Below are positions 1 to 11,275 of a stretch of DNA of 64,000 bases, piece by piece. The notes beneath the pieces were generated by a model, which saw nothing but the letters and a program-made list of their open reading frames with translations, was not told the origin of the DNA and made no database searches. The stretch spans positions 86,064 to 150,063 of the forward strand of contig JAKSZP010013322.1 of the NCBI GenBank assembly GCA_022478985.1, given 5' to 3'. This stretch comes from Massospora cicadina (lineage: Eukaryota; Entomophthoromycota; Entomophthoromycetes; Entomophthorales; Entomophthoraceae). How positions within the stretch are numbered: the first letter of the stretch is position 1; each line of letters starts with the position of its first letter. The translations under genes and the position numbers were made by a program.

Positions 1-349
1 CAAGTTATAGGTTTTGATAAGCAGTTGGTAGTTTTTGTCTTTTTTATAAGTTTAAAAATTGGTTTTGGCTGGGTTTTTAATAAATTTTGGTTGATTCAAT
101 GAGCTTTATAGCTTCATGTAAATGGTTGATAGTTTAGTAATGTTATAGTTTCAACTAGCCAAGTAACCCAGCTTTGCTTGGGTTTATATCTACCAAATAT
201 TCTAATCAATTGTTTTAGTTTTTATATTGGTAGATGGCCAACAATAAGTTTATAAATTATTAACTTATGATTTAATCAGCCACCAACCACTTAGCCAAAA
301 TCTATTAAAATTATCAAGATATCTAAATCATCGGCCATTCAGCTAAACC
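1..349. repeat. AT-rich fold-back repeat, left block
   Basis: This stretch is AT-rich and has no gene. It contains a motif of the form GTTGGTGGTTTTTGGYTGATT in forward orientation near 1-110 and as its reverse complement near 275-349. The same motif recurs in both orientations at 6360-6480, 7010-7500, 7610-7690 and 8728-8790. The DNA at 349 continues directly at 6360 once LINE1 and its 12-bp target duplication are removed, so these blocks were one contiguous repeat before the LINE landed. Clustered inverted copies resemble the arms of fold-back or MITE-type DNA elements. No terminal boundaries or transposase were found. Confidence 0.5.
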
Positions 350-761
350 AATTGAACTATCTTTTTTTAGCATTAGGTGGTCCCAACCTAAAGGGGAAGA
401 TACACCAATCTTTATTTAATCATGACTGAGCTCCTAAGAGCTTGAGGCAAAGGCAGGGGTAAGCGGAGGTGTTAAGAAAGGGTGAGGGAAATCTTTGCCA
501 GAGCCAGGTGTCCACTTGAACTGACCTATTGGCCCATGGCGACATGGTAAATACTCTCAGAGACATCTAAAAATGAACATGAAAGTGAGTGATCATATGG
601 GGCAGCGTCCACAGAGTGAGGTCAGAAGCGGTGCAAAGATATGAATTATGAATAGTCCATATCACTGCACCAAATGCCAGGACCCTTAATGATTGGGAGC
701 AATTGGGGAGTGAGAGTTTGAACATGAAGTCCTGAACTGGGTGCGCTACCCAGGGTTTTGC

Positions 762-1079
762 TCACAGGAGTTCGCGGACCTTGCTCCAGAAAGGGGCTAT
801 GAGGGGGCAAGTAAAGAAATGGTGGAGGTGGGTGTCTGTCAGCTCTGCACATCGTGGGCAACCCTTGTGCTGGAAGGTGGGACCAGTTCGATCCCCTGTT
901 CTGTATGAGCAATGTAGAACATGCCACAGTGTATTTGACACTTTTGCTGAGAGAACAGGATGAATAACTTCCTTCCAGAGTGCCTTGAGATCACATTCCA
1001 CAGCGGGGGGTAAAAGTTCCAGGAGTTGAGGTCGCATAGGGGGTCTGTCCAAAGGGTGGAGATGGGAGATAACAATCAT
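762..1079 (-). pseudogene. LINE1 ORF2 C-terminus: zf-RVT-type zinc motif
   Basis: The carboxy end of ORF2 keeps an open frame of about 105 codons. It shows PAVECDLKALWKEVIHPVL, then SNTLWHVLHCSYRTGDR, then CPRCAELTDTHLHHFFTCP. The last block supplies Cys-X2-Cys, a His pair and a final Cys, the pattern of the reverse-transcriptase zinc-binding domain found at the end of many plant and fungal LINE ORF2 proteins. The same architecture occurs at 36805-37284 and 56239-56478 in the LINE2 copies. It is joined to the RT by a decayed stretch, 1080-1390. Confidence 0.85.
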
Positions 1080-1389
1080 CCCATTGTGGACCAGGGCGTG
1101 ATGCTGGGGCTGATCCCAGGGCCACTCCTTTTATAAGGGAAAGTGTGGTAAACCCGTACTCTTGCCCTCTTAAGTGCAAGGAGAGCCTGATTCCAAAGAA
1201 ACTTGATGAAGGTTTGAGGCGGTGGCCTGGATGGTTTGTTAGCCACTCTCCCACAGCTATAGGTGAAGTTCATGGAAGCCCTAGAGAGGCTGCTAAACCC
1301 TGGCGTATGGCTGGAGCCCATTGCGGCATTGGAGCCATATCCCAGCAAATGATGGGCTTAAGGAACCCTGTCAGGATTGAAGTGGCATG

Positions 1390-3323
1390 AGACCTAGTGT
1401 CCAAAAGACCTAGGCCCCCCTCACTTTGGGGTCAGGCTATTGTGGTCAGAGCTGTGGGTGGGTGGTTGGATCCCCATATCTAACAGCGAAGTATCACATT
1501 CAACCTTGTGTAAAAACTGTCCGTAAAGGGGCAGACATGAGCGAGAAACCATAGCTTTGATAGAAGAAAAACTTTTGCCATCAGGGCGCGTCCCTGGAGG
1601 GTGATACGCCGGCAGCTTCATATAGCTATATGAGAGTTTTAATACATTAAGAAAGCGGTCCTCATTATCCTTGATTGCAACCCCTTGTGGTGTGGTGAGG
1701 ACACCTAGATGCCGAAAGGTGTCCTGGGTAGGTTCAAAACAAAAGGCGGAGGAAAAGATGGGGTACCAACTTGCACTATAACGGTTTTAGAAGTATTAAC
1801 TTTTGCATTGGACGCCTTGGAGTAGCAATCCAGGGCCTCCATGGCCAGGTCTAGGTCCTTCTTACATCCAACCGCCACTGCTGTGTCATCAGCAAAGGCT
1901 ATGGTGCGGGTGGGGGCTTCCCAGGAACCTGAATACCCACCAGTTGTTCCTGGAGTAGGGCCAGAAGAGGATCCAAAGCTATGTTGAACAAGATTGGGCT
2001 CGGTGGATCCCCTTGCCGGAGACCCTGTTCAACCATAACCGCTGCTGTAAAGCCTGTTGGGGACAGTACCTTAGTGTGAAGCTGGGCGTAAAGAGCTGAT
2101 AACCATGTCCTAGCTTGAGGTGGGATGTGGAGGCAGGTTAGGGAGGCATTCAGATACTTCCAATTTACTCGATCATATGCTTTTTCCATATCCAGAAGCG
2201 CCACAAAACTACGCGTTTGAGATGAGTTAGCTGACAAGGTTGCCAAAAGCTCATTGTAATTGTTCCAAAGCGACCTCCCTGGGATAAAGCCATGTTGAGC
2301 TGGGTTGAGGCGTGGTGCTGCCCACTTAGCCATGCGGTTTGCTAGAAGCTTAGTAAATAGTTTGTGGTCCGTGTTAAATAGTGATATTGGTCACCAGTTT
2401 GCAAGGTCCTCTCAGCTTGCTTTCTTATGGATAAGGGTCATAATTGATCCTCTTGAGTCAGGATGTAATCCCCTTCTGCCAAGAGGGTCAAGAAGAGGGG
2501 CTGGAGGGCCTTTGTAACTGCAACAGGTTCCACTAGATACACCTCAAACGGGATACCATCTGGGCCTTGGGCCTTCAGACGTGGGCTGTGGAGTAGAATG
2601 TCCATTAATTCTTGCTGTGTAATTGGTGCAAGAAGTTCTTCATCCGCCAAGAAATTAACCATTGGTTCCGGAGTCCCTTCAATAAATTCATGAACATCTG
2701 CTGGGATTACCCAGGAAGCCTTGAAGAGGGCCAAATAGTAACGGTGGATCTCGTTGGTGATCTCCTTCTTATTTGTGGTGACAGTGGTCCCCACCCTCAG
2801 GGTTGCAATCTCCTGATCCTTTGAGCGGGCTTTATGATTCTGGCAAAAAACGGGTGGGCCATTCCCACTGGGTGTAGTAATGTGGCGAGGTGAAGTTTGC
2901 TGCATGTTCTTCTCGTTCAGTAAGTTCCTGCTGGTATGTCTCGTTGGCCAATTCTCAAGCCTCCAACCATTGAGAGAAAGGCACTGGGCGGCAATTCCTT
3001 TCAAGGTGTCTAATCCTAGCTTCAGCACGTCTGACTTTAGCCTGGGCCGCTGTCATTCGAGCCTTAGCACAATTGTAGGCTACCTTTAGGATCCTTGCTT
3101 TTGTATCAGCCCATTTTTCTTGTAAAGTTTGCAAATGAGGTGAGGCCAGGTGCTCTGGCTCACAAATGGCTGCATTTATCTTCTCTCTTGCAAACTGGTT
3201 GTTCAAGAGCCCTGGAGCAATCCTTGGCCAAAATCTTCTTGATGATCTGAGGATTGTTGTCAGGATCACCGTGAGGGATCTGTGAGCACTTATAGTGTTA
3301 TATCGAGTTATGGGACAGGACAC
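1390..3323 (-). pseudogene. LINE1 ORF2: reverse transcriptase domain, broken
   Basis: This is the target-primed reverse transcriptase of LINE1. Visible blocks on the minus strand are a linker helix region (2955-3323), AQGPDGIPFEVY in the fingers, EDLANW-stop-PISL, NPAQHGFIPGRSLWNN, ALLDMEKAYDRVNW, LRQGDPPSPILFNIALDPL, and then after a one-base frameshift TIAFADDTAVAV. The catalytic FADD is complementary to 1885-1896. In NW-stop-PISL the stop is TGA where the family has Arg, consistent with a CGA-to-TGA change. The thumb region continues to about 1390 with further shifts. Confidence 0.92.
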
Positions 3324-3935
3324 TCAACCAACCAGCAATGGGCCCATTAGGGCCATATCAACCCGTGAAGCTGATGTGAATCTATGACCTGCACCTTGGA
3401 TCCGAGACATAAAGCCAAGTCCAGATGCTGAGGGGGAGGGCATCCATGAAACCACTTGACCTGAGAAATTTTGAAGCCGAGCTGTACCTCGTCTGTCTTG
3501 TGTGGCAGGAGGAAAGGTGTCACACACCCGACTTAATATTGTGTTGAAATCCCCCATAAGCACTGTACTGCCTGAGAGTTGTAGTAGAGCAAGTTTTTCC
3601 AAAAGACGGTCCTGCTCTTGACCTGCATTTGGCAGGTATATGCTTGCAACAAAGAAGGAGAACTCAGGGGTTGATAATTTAGCCAATATAAGGCAGTTAT
3701 CAAGGTGTTTCGAAAATTGGTGGGTTTTTACCCAGGGTTGAGGATAATAAGGGCCACATAGTGTGTCCAAAAGGAGTTACATCCAAATTGGGCATTCCAA
3801 GCTACAAAATCAGAGGGGGGACATGGGGCTCCTGGACGGCTGCAATATCTATGCAAGTCGACCTGAAGTTGTGGAGGAGGCAGGCTCTCCGCTTGTAATC
3901 CTGCAGCTCATTAGAGTTAATGGAATGCAGGGTCA
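3324..3935 (-). pseudogene. LINE1 ORF2 N-terminus: AP-like endonuclease domain
   Basis: The apurinic/apyrimidinic-type endonuclease nicks target DNA so that the 3'-OH can prime reverse transcription. On the minus strand the domain opens with LTLHSINSNEL (conserved Asn) and continues with IAAVQEPH (catalytic Glu) near 3830, VLMGDFNT (catalytic Asp) in the middle and SRVDMAL near the end. The expected SRIDxxL block is therefore present. At least one frameshift near 3770 separates the amino part from the rest. It begins at the end of ORF1 and runs into the RT region, so it belongs to a single ORF2 polyprotein. Confidence 0.85.
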
Positions 3936-6250
3936 GGGTGCCCCTTTAGGGCCTCATAGCTGTCCCCCTCCATATCCTGGGGGGTTACCGGAGCTTCCAC
4001 CGCATCTGTAAGGCTGCTCATTTTTAGTCTGTGAGCTTGACTCTTTGCAGCAATCCATGCTGATTGATGAGGAGGAGGATTATCCTGAGTTGATGGGGCT
4101 GAGGAGCCTATAAGCCAGCCCAAGGTACTTCCCCCACTGCTTTGCACAGGAGTATCTTGAGGGTGCTCCATAGACTCCTCCATTTGCGCATCATATGATG
4201 TATCAGAGTTCAGAGTCACCTCCTTCAATACTGAGAATGGCGTCTGAGTTGCAATACCCGTAGATGGTGGGGGCGGCAATGACTTGGTGCCTCCACCCTG
4301 ACTTGGGGTACTCCATACCTGTTCCACCCTTAGGGTATTCTGTATTACTGAATTTGTTTTAGATGCCACCCCTGGGCTGGCTTCCTCTGTATTAGCTTGA
4401 TGAGAAGCAGATTTGCGTTTAATTTGGGCTGGTGATGGGTCTGGAAATTTAGAAGGGGTTCCCATAGGGAGAGGGTTTTCGAACTAAGGGAACAAAGTTG
4501 TGCCACTGGCTGTGCCTTCTCAACTGCTACACGAAGGGCAGAGGGGGTGAGATCCTGTATGGGCACTCAGTAGGTTGTTTGTGGGATTGCCGCTGCTGCT
4601 GTGTGGGAGCGTTTTTTACCTGCCACTGGTACTTGGCAACTAAATGAAAGAGCTTGCTTATGAGCTGTACAACTATTATATAGGTGGCCCAAAGCATTAC
4701 ACCATGAGCAATGTGGTTGTGCCTGGTCTGGGTCAACAAAGAAGATTTCTGAACAGGATCTAATGACTGCAACATGTGGGATCATCTTCATGTTGCGGGC
4801 CACCATTGGGTTAGGGATAAATGATGCTCTAGCAATATGATCCCTCTGGGTTGGGGCATAGTAGACTGGTGCGCACAGGTCTACTGATAGAACTGACCCA
4901 AATTCCATCAATCCCCGATGAAGCACAAGCTTTAGAGATTCTGGGTCCACTGTAGTTGGCAGATTTGATAAAGTTACCCAGGAAATTTTCTTAAAGTTAA
5001 TCTAATTCTCAGCACATGAAGAGAGCCATGCGGAATCTCAATTGTAACTGAGGCTGCACGATCTGCATCTGCTGCAGTTGTAAACCCTACATCAATATAG
5101 TGGCTTTCCACCACTTCATGAATAGTGGTGTTAACTGGAAAAGCTCTTGCTATGGCTTTAAAATAACTAAAATAATCCCGTGCACAAAACTCAACAGGAT
5201 TATGCACATAGTAGACTCTAGCTGCATGAGCAAGAGTGGACCTAGGGAGTGCACGTTGTAAGCGAGTTTCTGCCCATCTTTTCCTCACTTCAGCCACAAA
5301 AGAAGCTTTATGTGGGCCAAGTGTGGGTGGTGCAGGCACTAGCTTTTTCTTCCATGCACCTGAGGCATCCTTCACTTGCTTATTTTTGTTCACATTTAAG
5401 TTTTAAATTTAAATGTAACTTAGTGGATTCCCATGGGGGGAATACCAGATGGAGGCGCTGGCATTCCTCTGGATTTACGCGCTGGCCCCTTCTGGGCCTT
5501 CCCAGTAGGTACTTGATTTTTTGCAGGTTGGGTAGGCTTACCTGGTTTGGGTTTATTCCCTGCTAACTGATTGGGTAAATCTGGCTCATCATCAAACCAA
5601 TCTAAACCCCAGCCTTCATCTGACCATCAGCAGATACTGGTAGGGATTTTTCAGCTGGTTGATTGGATATTTGGCTAGTCCCATTTGAATTTTGGTGTTG
5701 ATTTTAATAAATATTACAGTTAAATGATTCAAAACTTAGTGTTGATTCAGTTGATGCGCGTTGGTTACCTTCCAAACCAGTAAAATAATGACCAACTGAT
5801 TCACTAAATACTGTAGATTCAGTTTGGGCGCTTTGGGTAATGTTAGAAGTGAAAAAATGACGACCAACTGATTTAACACTTTCTGACAATTCCTTTTGGG
5901 CGCTCAGGCTGATTTCCGAAGTGGAGGCAGTTGGAAAAGCCATATAAACCCCATGTGAGGTATTGGGAGCTGCAATACTCCATACTACCATGGGTAAAAC
6001 CTTAGATATGCCTCCAGGGTGGGGCGCACTAATTGGGTGACCCTCAGTCAACACAGAGCTGACTGGGGTAGGCTGTACAGTGGTGGTATCATTTGTGATC
6101 CCACCATGGTTTAATAAAAGTTGGTCTGCTTCTGATTTGCAGCTGAAGTTTGGGAGTGAGTTGTATGGGTCAACGCACAAGTTGGTAACTGAGGGTTCTG
6201 TGATTTGGGGTGAGTTTGGTGAATTCCAAAGCATTGGAGGTGCATTCAGT
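3917..6250 (-). pseudogene. LINE1 ORF1, gag-like nucleic-acid-binding protein, frameshifted
   Basis: ORF1 of LINEs encodes an RNA-binding protein that forms the retrotransposition particle with the element RNA. Here it is split over several frames: a Ser/Thr/Pro-rich amino end (5704-6234), a basic segment (4974-5393), a middle part with a CCHC zinc knuckle (4567-4950) and a low-complexity tail (3917-4465). The knuckle at 4669-4710 reads CSWCNALGHLYNSC, spacing C-X2-C-X4-H-X4-C. Several frameshifts separate the pieces. The CCHC placement directly before an endonuclease-RT ORF is typical of this LINE class. The ORF1 start is uncertain because the amino end shows no recognised domain. Confidence 0.8.
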
Positions 6251-6359
6251 GGACTTTACCACCATTGTTTGTTAGATTTGATAAGCTAAATTTCTGGGTG
6301 ATTGTATTATTGAATTTTGAAATTTAGTGTTGAAAGAAAAGAAAACAAATTGAACTATC

Positions 6360-7669
6360 AAAACAACCAAAAATCATTAAACACTCTGTTAAAACCTATT
6401 GTTGAAATTATAAAACAACCAAAAACCACAACTAATTATCAAAACCTATTAACTTATCAAAATTATATAAATAATAATAAAATGCTCAGCTGAAACTATA
6501 TATAATTACACCAAAAATCTTATATTTCTAAATCTTTTATATTATTTTTTGTTAAAATAATTATAACTTTTGTAAAAATAGCCTATTACCATTTCTTAAA
6601 AATTATAGTTTATTTGTGCCAAGTTTAGTGATTTTTGGTCCATTTGTTTATGAGATATTACGTCCCATATTTAAATATATATACAATGATTTTTATATAG
6701 AGATTTTTAGCTTTTTTGTTTGACAATATCACAGTTTGCTTAGCTTTTCTTGTGGGCTAAATTTTACCAATAAACCTATTTGATTAGCTTTTCTATAATA
6801 ATAAAAACAATTTTTTGTGTGTGTGTGCGCAATGCCCAGCCAAAGCTATGGCATATAGAGTTTTGAAACTTTAAGTATAGGTGGATGAGAGGGGGTCTGT
6901 GTGCACCTCAAAGTGTGATTTTTAATTTTTATAATAGGTTAAAAATGTTTTTATGTAAGAAGTGAAAATTTTATTTGTCTATAATGTTAATCAGTATATC
7001 ATTATGGCTGAGCAGTTTGATATATGGTTGATCAATAGTTTAAATGGTTTGCCAAACGTTGGGTGGTTTTAGGTTGATCCAATAGTCTAATTGGCTTATG
7101 GGAAAATAGGCAAAAGTTTTTGGCTGATTCAATAGATTTGATTGCTCCTAAACTTATTGATACCCATCTACATTTTATATAAACTAATATAAATAATATT
7201 TTTGGTTAATATACACCCAAAAATAATTCTGGGTAAAATGGCTATCAACAATATATAAAATCTAATTTAATCATTTCAAATCTTTTGCTTATTAAACCTG
7301 ACCAACGCAAAGTGATACCATAATATTTGGTTGATTTTATAGTTTCATTTGGTTTTAACTATTATTGAGCGGTTGGTGGTTTTTGGTTGATTTGATAGGT
7401 CAATTGGTTTTAGCTGAGTGGTTGGTGGAATTTGGCTAAATCAATATGGTTAATAGGTTTGATCAGGTGGTTGGTGGTTACCTATGGTAAAAATCTAAAT
7501 TATTATTTTAGATCATCTGGTAAGCTATAAACACCATAGTGAAGCATGGGTATCTAGATGCTAGTATTTTAATACATTGCCATTGATAAGGTTTAAGGAG
7601 TTAAATCTATTGAATTATTATAAAACCACCAACAACCATTCAGAAAAAACCTATTGTTAAAATTATAAA
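6360..7669. repeat. AT-rich fold-back repeat, central block
   Basis: There is no gene here. The block is very AT-rich and carries reverse-orientation motif copies (ACAACCAAAAACCA, TCAAAACCTATT) at 6360-6480 and forward copies (GGTTGGTGGTTTTTGGTTGATT) at about 7040-7480. Together these flank a roughly 500-bp centre like two arms. The segment 6430-6670 is clearly similar to 8743-8960, which shows at least two copies of the repeat unit side by side. A short (GT)n tract lies near 6817-6828. A new reverse-orientation arm starts near 7610. Confidence 0.5.
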
Positions 7670-7684
7670 ACAACCAAAAACTAA

Positions 7685-8727
7685 ACCTCCACCGCTTCTG
7701 CTGCTCCCCCTCCAGCATCAGCTTGGCTGCTGACACGCCCAAATTTTTCAAGTGGGGCTCAATTCTCCCACCCACAACCTTGGCGAATCCTATTGTGGCT
7801 TCCAAAGCCGCAGCCAATCAAAATTTTTAAATTTTTAATAATTTGGTCAATTTATGCCAACCTGAGCTGATGGCTGAAACAATTTCAGCTGAGCTGCTAT
7901 GGTAAACAGTTCACAGCCAATCAGGTGTGGCAAATTTGCCAACTCCAGTGGCTGGTCCAGCATTAGCCAAGTCAAATCCTTTCAAGTGTCTCAATTTGAT
8001 TGACAAAAATGACCAGTCATATAACGTTAAACCGGATTTTGCATTGGAGGAGCCTTTTTTGTTGATCATCCCAAATCGTGTCCCCACCGTTTTCATCCTA
8101 AACATGGTTTTCCTATTTATAAAAATATAAATAAAATTACAGTTGAAGCCGCTGCAGCTCCTGCCAACACCCTACTCCGCCAGCAACTCCATGGGGCAAT
8201 GGAACCCCTGGTTGAGGGTATTCCAATCCCCAATTTCCCTCATGATTTTGAGGAAGAGGCAAAATGTGAGATTGAGGAGCTGGCTTTTGGTGCGAGCTGC
8301 GCCTGCATTGACGCAGCAAAACCTAACTTTTTGACCCTAATTATCCTAAAATCCCTAAGCACATCAATTCATTTATTTGTGTGCCTGCTCTCATCATTTT
8401 TGCTGAGCATCAACTTGCTCAAAACGTTGAGGCGATGGATTTCGCTGGCCTCATAAATGAAGAAAACCCACAACTATACCTCCTTATGCTCCATGTCGCT
8501 GATGCTCCCACCCCAATGCTGTCCGCCATGGTCTGCCAGCTAAAGCAGGCGCCAGACAAAAGTTTCCTCAAAGCTTCCACTCCTTCTGATATGGCTTCCT
8601 AGGCTGTTAGCTGAGGTGCCATATTAAGAAAAAATTTATTTCTAATAATCCCTTTGTTTGTCCCAATTGCAAATAAAGATGCGTGGTGGCTCCCCCTTTT
8701 TGTATTGGGCACCATTAGTGCTAAAAA
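7685..8727 (+). mobile_element. X1: 1.04-kb LINE1-tailed non-autonomous element
   Basis: A 15-bp direct repeat ACAACCAAAAACTAA at 7670-7684 and 8728-8742 bounds a more GC-rich insert. The insert ends in TTGGGCACCATTAGTGCTAAAAA, closely matching the LINE1 3' end, including the upstream AAATAAAGAT. A long target duplication and an A tail indicate target-primed reverse transcription. The body is not the end of LINE1 ORF2. It encodes a broken protein of its own (7927-8602), related to X2. No RT or endonuclease is present, so it would depend on an enzyme in trans, plausibly the LINE1 product. Confidence 0.8.
7927..8602 (+). pseudogene. X1 unknown protein, frameshifted
   Basis: This is a decayed coding region I cannot assign to a family. 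The amino part (7927 on) reads MANLPTPVAGPALAKSNPF. After a shift comes KITVEAAAAPANTLLRQQ and MEPLVEGIPIPNFPHDF (from 8199), and after another shift VPALIIFAEHQLAQN and FLKASTPSDMAS. Two stretches resemble the X2 protein: EAAAAPANTL against AAAAASTPLI, and FLKASTPSDMAS against ILKQATSSDVAS. Composition is acidic and alanine/proline-rich with no zinc knuckle or RT motif. It may be an ORF1-type protein of a LINE satellite, but that is inference. Confidence 0.45.
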
Positions 8728-8742
8728 ACAACCAAAAACTAA

Positions 8743-8977
8743 CAACCGCTTATCAAAACCCATGAACCTATCAATTTTAAATGTAAAAACTAAAACGCTA
8801 GCTGAAATGATATACAATTATAATTAGAATCTTATATCTTTTTAATTTATATATAACCTTATAAAAATCATTATAATTATTTGAATGATAGCCTATGACT
8901 ATTACAAAAATATATAAATTATCTTTGCTAAGTTTGGTGATTTTTGGTTTATTTGTTCATATATGCACCTTCTACCC
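8743..8977. repeat. AT-rich fold-back repeat, right block
   Basis: There is no gene here. The sequence matches 6430-6670 closely in order: AACTTATCAAAATT-like start, CAGCTGAAA, ATTATAATTA, CTTATATTTC, AGTTTGGTGATTTTTGGTTTATTTGT. It is thus the continuation of the repeat unit that X1 interrupted at 7684. It runs into the microsatellite at the point where the sister copy has only a short ATATATATACA tract. Confidence 0.55.
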
Positions 8978-9162
8978 ACATACATACATACATACATACA
9001 TACATACATACATACATACATACATACATACATACATACATACATACATACATACATACATACATACATACATACATACATACATACATACATACATACA
9101 TACATACATACATTCTACATACATACATACATACATACATACATACATACATACATACATAC

Positions 9163-9195
<33 letters not shown>

Positions 9196-9447
9196 CATAC
9201 ATACATACATACATACATACATACATACATACATACATACATACATACATACATACATACATACATACATACATACATACATACATACATACATACATAC
9301 ATACATACATACATACATACATACATACATACATACATACATACATACATACATACATACATACATACATACATACATACATACATACATACATACATAC
9401 ATACATACATACATACATACATACATACATACATACATACATACATA
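8978..9447. repeat. (ACAT)n microsatellite, about 470 bp
   Basis: This is an almost pure tetranucleotide array of ACAT/CATA units. The only obvious interruptions are at about 9113-9118 (CATTCTACAT) and about 9163-9167 (CATTTACAT). All six frames over this block are open, giving artefactual Thr-Tyr-Ile-His or Met-Tyr-Val-Cys repeats. These are not genes. It lies inside the fold-back repeat, just before a TGATTTTTATATA stretch shared with the sister copy near 6690. Confidence 0.98.
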
Positions 9448-10389
9448 ATATGATTTTTATATATATTAAGATTAAGATTATATATGAAAGGTAAAACAAT
9501 AACCAATACCTAAACATTAGCATGGTGCTAGGTTTAACTTATATTGGGGGGGAGGTACTAATTTAAATTTTAATGCTAGAGGATGATTTCCTGCTCCAAA
9601 TAAACTGTTATTGGCATTTTTGGACCCCAATATCCCATTTGATAGTATAAAAATCATTGCCTCAATCCCTTCCCCAAGGCAACCATATTAGCCAACATTC
9701 CCAAGCTATTCTCAGGTCATTTTGGGGAAATAAAATGCCTAAATTCATTTTGATGCTTTCAGAATTAGGTGCTGTGTTTGGTCCCCATTTTTGACCTTTC
9801 CTCTTTGACTTCATGACTAAATTTTCATTATCAGAAAAGCTTTTTCATCTCAGGTTAATCCTGATTGTGACGCCTTTTGGGGATGTAGAATAAGGATATG
9901 ATGCTTTTTTTATAATTTTTAAATTTTATACAGAGTTTTTTGATCTTTTCCATGTAGTACTCTGCAGACTTAGAAACTAGGATGGGTTTGGAGTAGGTAG
10001 GTAAAGAACCATGGGAGTCAGGGAGGGGCTGCAGCTACCCATCTCTCATCCATGGGTATGCCCTAGGTCATGTATCTGAATAAGGGACAGAGCCTTGGGG
10101 TTTAAACCCTTTATTTGTCTTAAAAGTATGCATGACCCAGTCCATCTTGATAGCTGGAGCCAAGAGCCTTATTGCATCCATGCATGTATACCACTTGGTC
10201 CAATATGAATTTTATGGTACTTAAGGCATTGACTCAGCTCAGATATTTTATTTTGACCCATCTTGTAAGATGAACATTTTAACAATTATATACTTTGCTC
10301 CACTGTACTAACACTCAATGGTTCAAAACATATATTGACACCATGTGCCACACAAGCCCAGGGCGCAACAAAAAGTATCCTAACACATT
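9448..10389. other. AT-rich intergenic DNA, no gene seen
   Basis: I see no supported coding region, repeat boundary or RNA gene here. Frames are short and contain no recognisable motif. The right part may include the eroded integrase core of the minus-strand relic that starts at 10390, but no catalytic block can be read. Confidence 0.5.
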
Positions 10390-11275
10390 TTTTGAGGTTT
10401 GTGGAGCTGGCACTCTTCACAACAGGAAAGAAAATTAGCTACAATTTGATTTAACAAATCCCAAAATTAATTTACTAAGGTGTTCCAATGTATTCTTTAG
10501 GATGCCATGACCAATAACTTTAAGTGAAGCACAAATGATTAAAACTCATCATATAGTTTCAAGTACAGAATTCTTCTATTGTCCACAATATTATGTAATT
10601 GGATACTCTTCTCCTCTGTACTCTCCATTACCTATTGCAAAGCATTTTAAATTTTGGGGAGTTCATTCTCTAATTTCTCATTTATTCTCTTTTCATATAA
10701 TCATTAGCTTGAGTTTGCACTTCCAATACTGACAGTAGTCTTGATTATTTATCAGAAAATAACCTCTTGCTCCATCAGAATAATTAATTTCAAAGTCATA
10801 GGGCTAAAATTCTAAGGCCTACCGTGCTAACCTCCCCTATGGATCTTTCAAGTTATGCAACCATTGGTGAGAAGAATTATTTGAAACACCTTAAAATGTA
10901 TCTCATGAATAGAAACTCAAAATCATTTACAATCGTAAATTACAGCAAGGCATTCTCACCAGGTTACAGTATAGTTCCGTCAATATTTTGCCAGTGTTTG
11001 GATCAAGTAAACAACAGGATGTTGTTCCCCTTTTTTATCAACTTGGCTAGATATGGCATCTAATGCTATCAACAATGCATCTGATTGTATGATGAATGGA
11101 TAATTAGATTTGGATATTTGAGTACTGGGCTTGTCATCAGGTTCTCCTCAACTTGTTGGAAATATTCTATGCCTTTTCATTCATCTGAACCCCTTCTTTG
11201 GATCCTTGTGCTAATGGCACAAAGGGTTTGCTATCTTTGCAAAGTTTTTTGGATCAGATATAGTACCTGACCATC
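10390..11275 (-). pseudogene. gypsy7 relic: RNase H and integrase zinc finger
   Basis: This is a heavily decayed Ty3/gypsy pol fragment on the minus strand. RNase H blocks can be read across several frames: MTSPVLKYPNLIIHS, QSDALLIALDAISSQVDKKG, EQHPVVYLIQTLAKY, RNYTVTW-stop-ECLAVIYDC. These match the order QTDAS..., HPVAFAS..., RNYTV...ECL seen in gypsy5. Downstream on the minus strand (about 10398-10432 on plus) SCCEECQLHKPQ gives the Cys-X2-Cys half of an HHCC integrase finger. Stops and shifts are frequent. No LTR could be assigned. It is probably an old member of the gypsy1/gypsy5 lineage. Confidence 0.7.

Larger units (their letters stand above)
362..6347 (-). mobile_element. LINE1: full-length non-LTR retrotransposon with 12-bp TSD
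   Basis: This is a complete but decayed LINE. The 12-bp direct repeat AATTGAACTATC lies at 350-361 and 6348-6359, and the inside ends in an A-rich tail at the low-coordinate side (complement of the T run at 362-368). Minus-strand order is a proline/serine-rich ORF1 with a CCHC knuckle, then an ORF2 with an AP-type endonuclease, a reverse transcriptase with FADD, and a C-terminal zinc motif. The 3' end, read on the minus strand, is GGTTGGGACCACCTAATGC followed by A's. That tail reappears at 37697-37744 and in X1. Frameshifts and stops make it inactive. Confidence 0.93.

Noticed and set aside
8895..9523. Long overlapping open frames on both strands (Thr-Tyr-Ile-His and Met-Tyr-Val-Cys repeats)
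   Set aside because: They are translations of the (ACAT)n microsatellite, open in all frames. No start context, homology or composition supports a protein.
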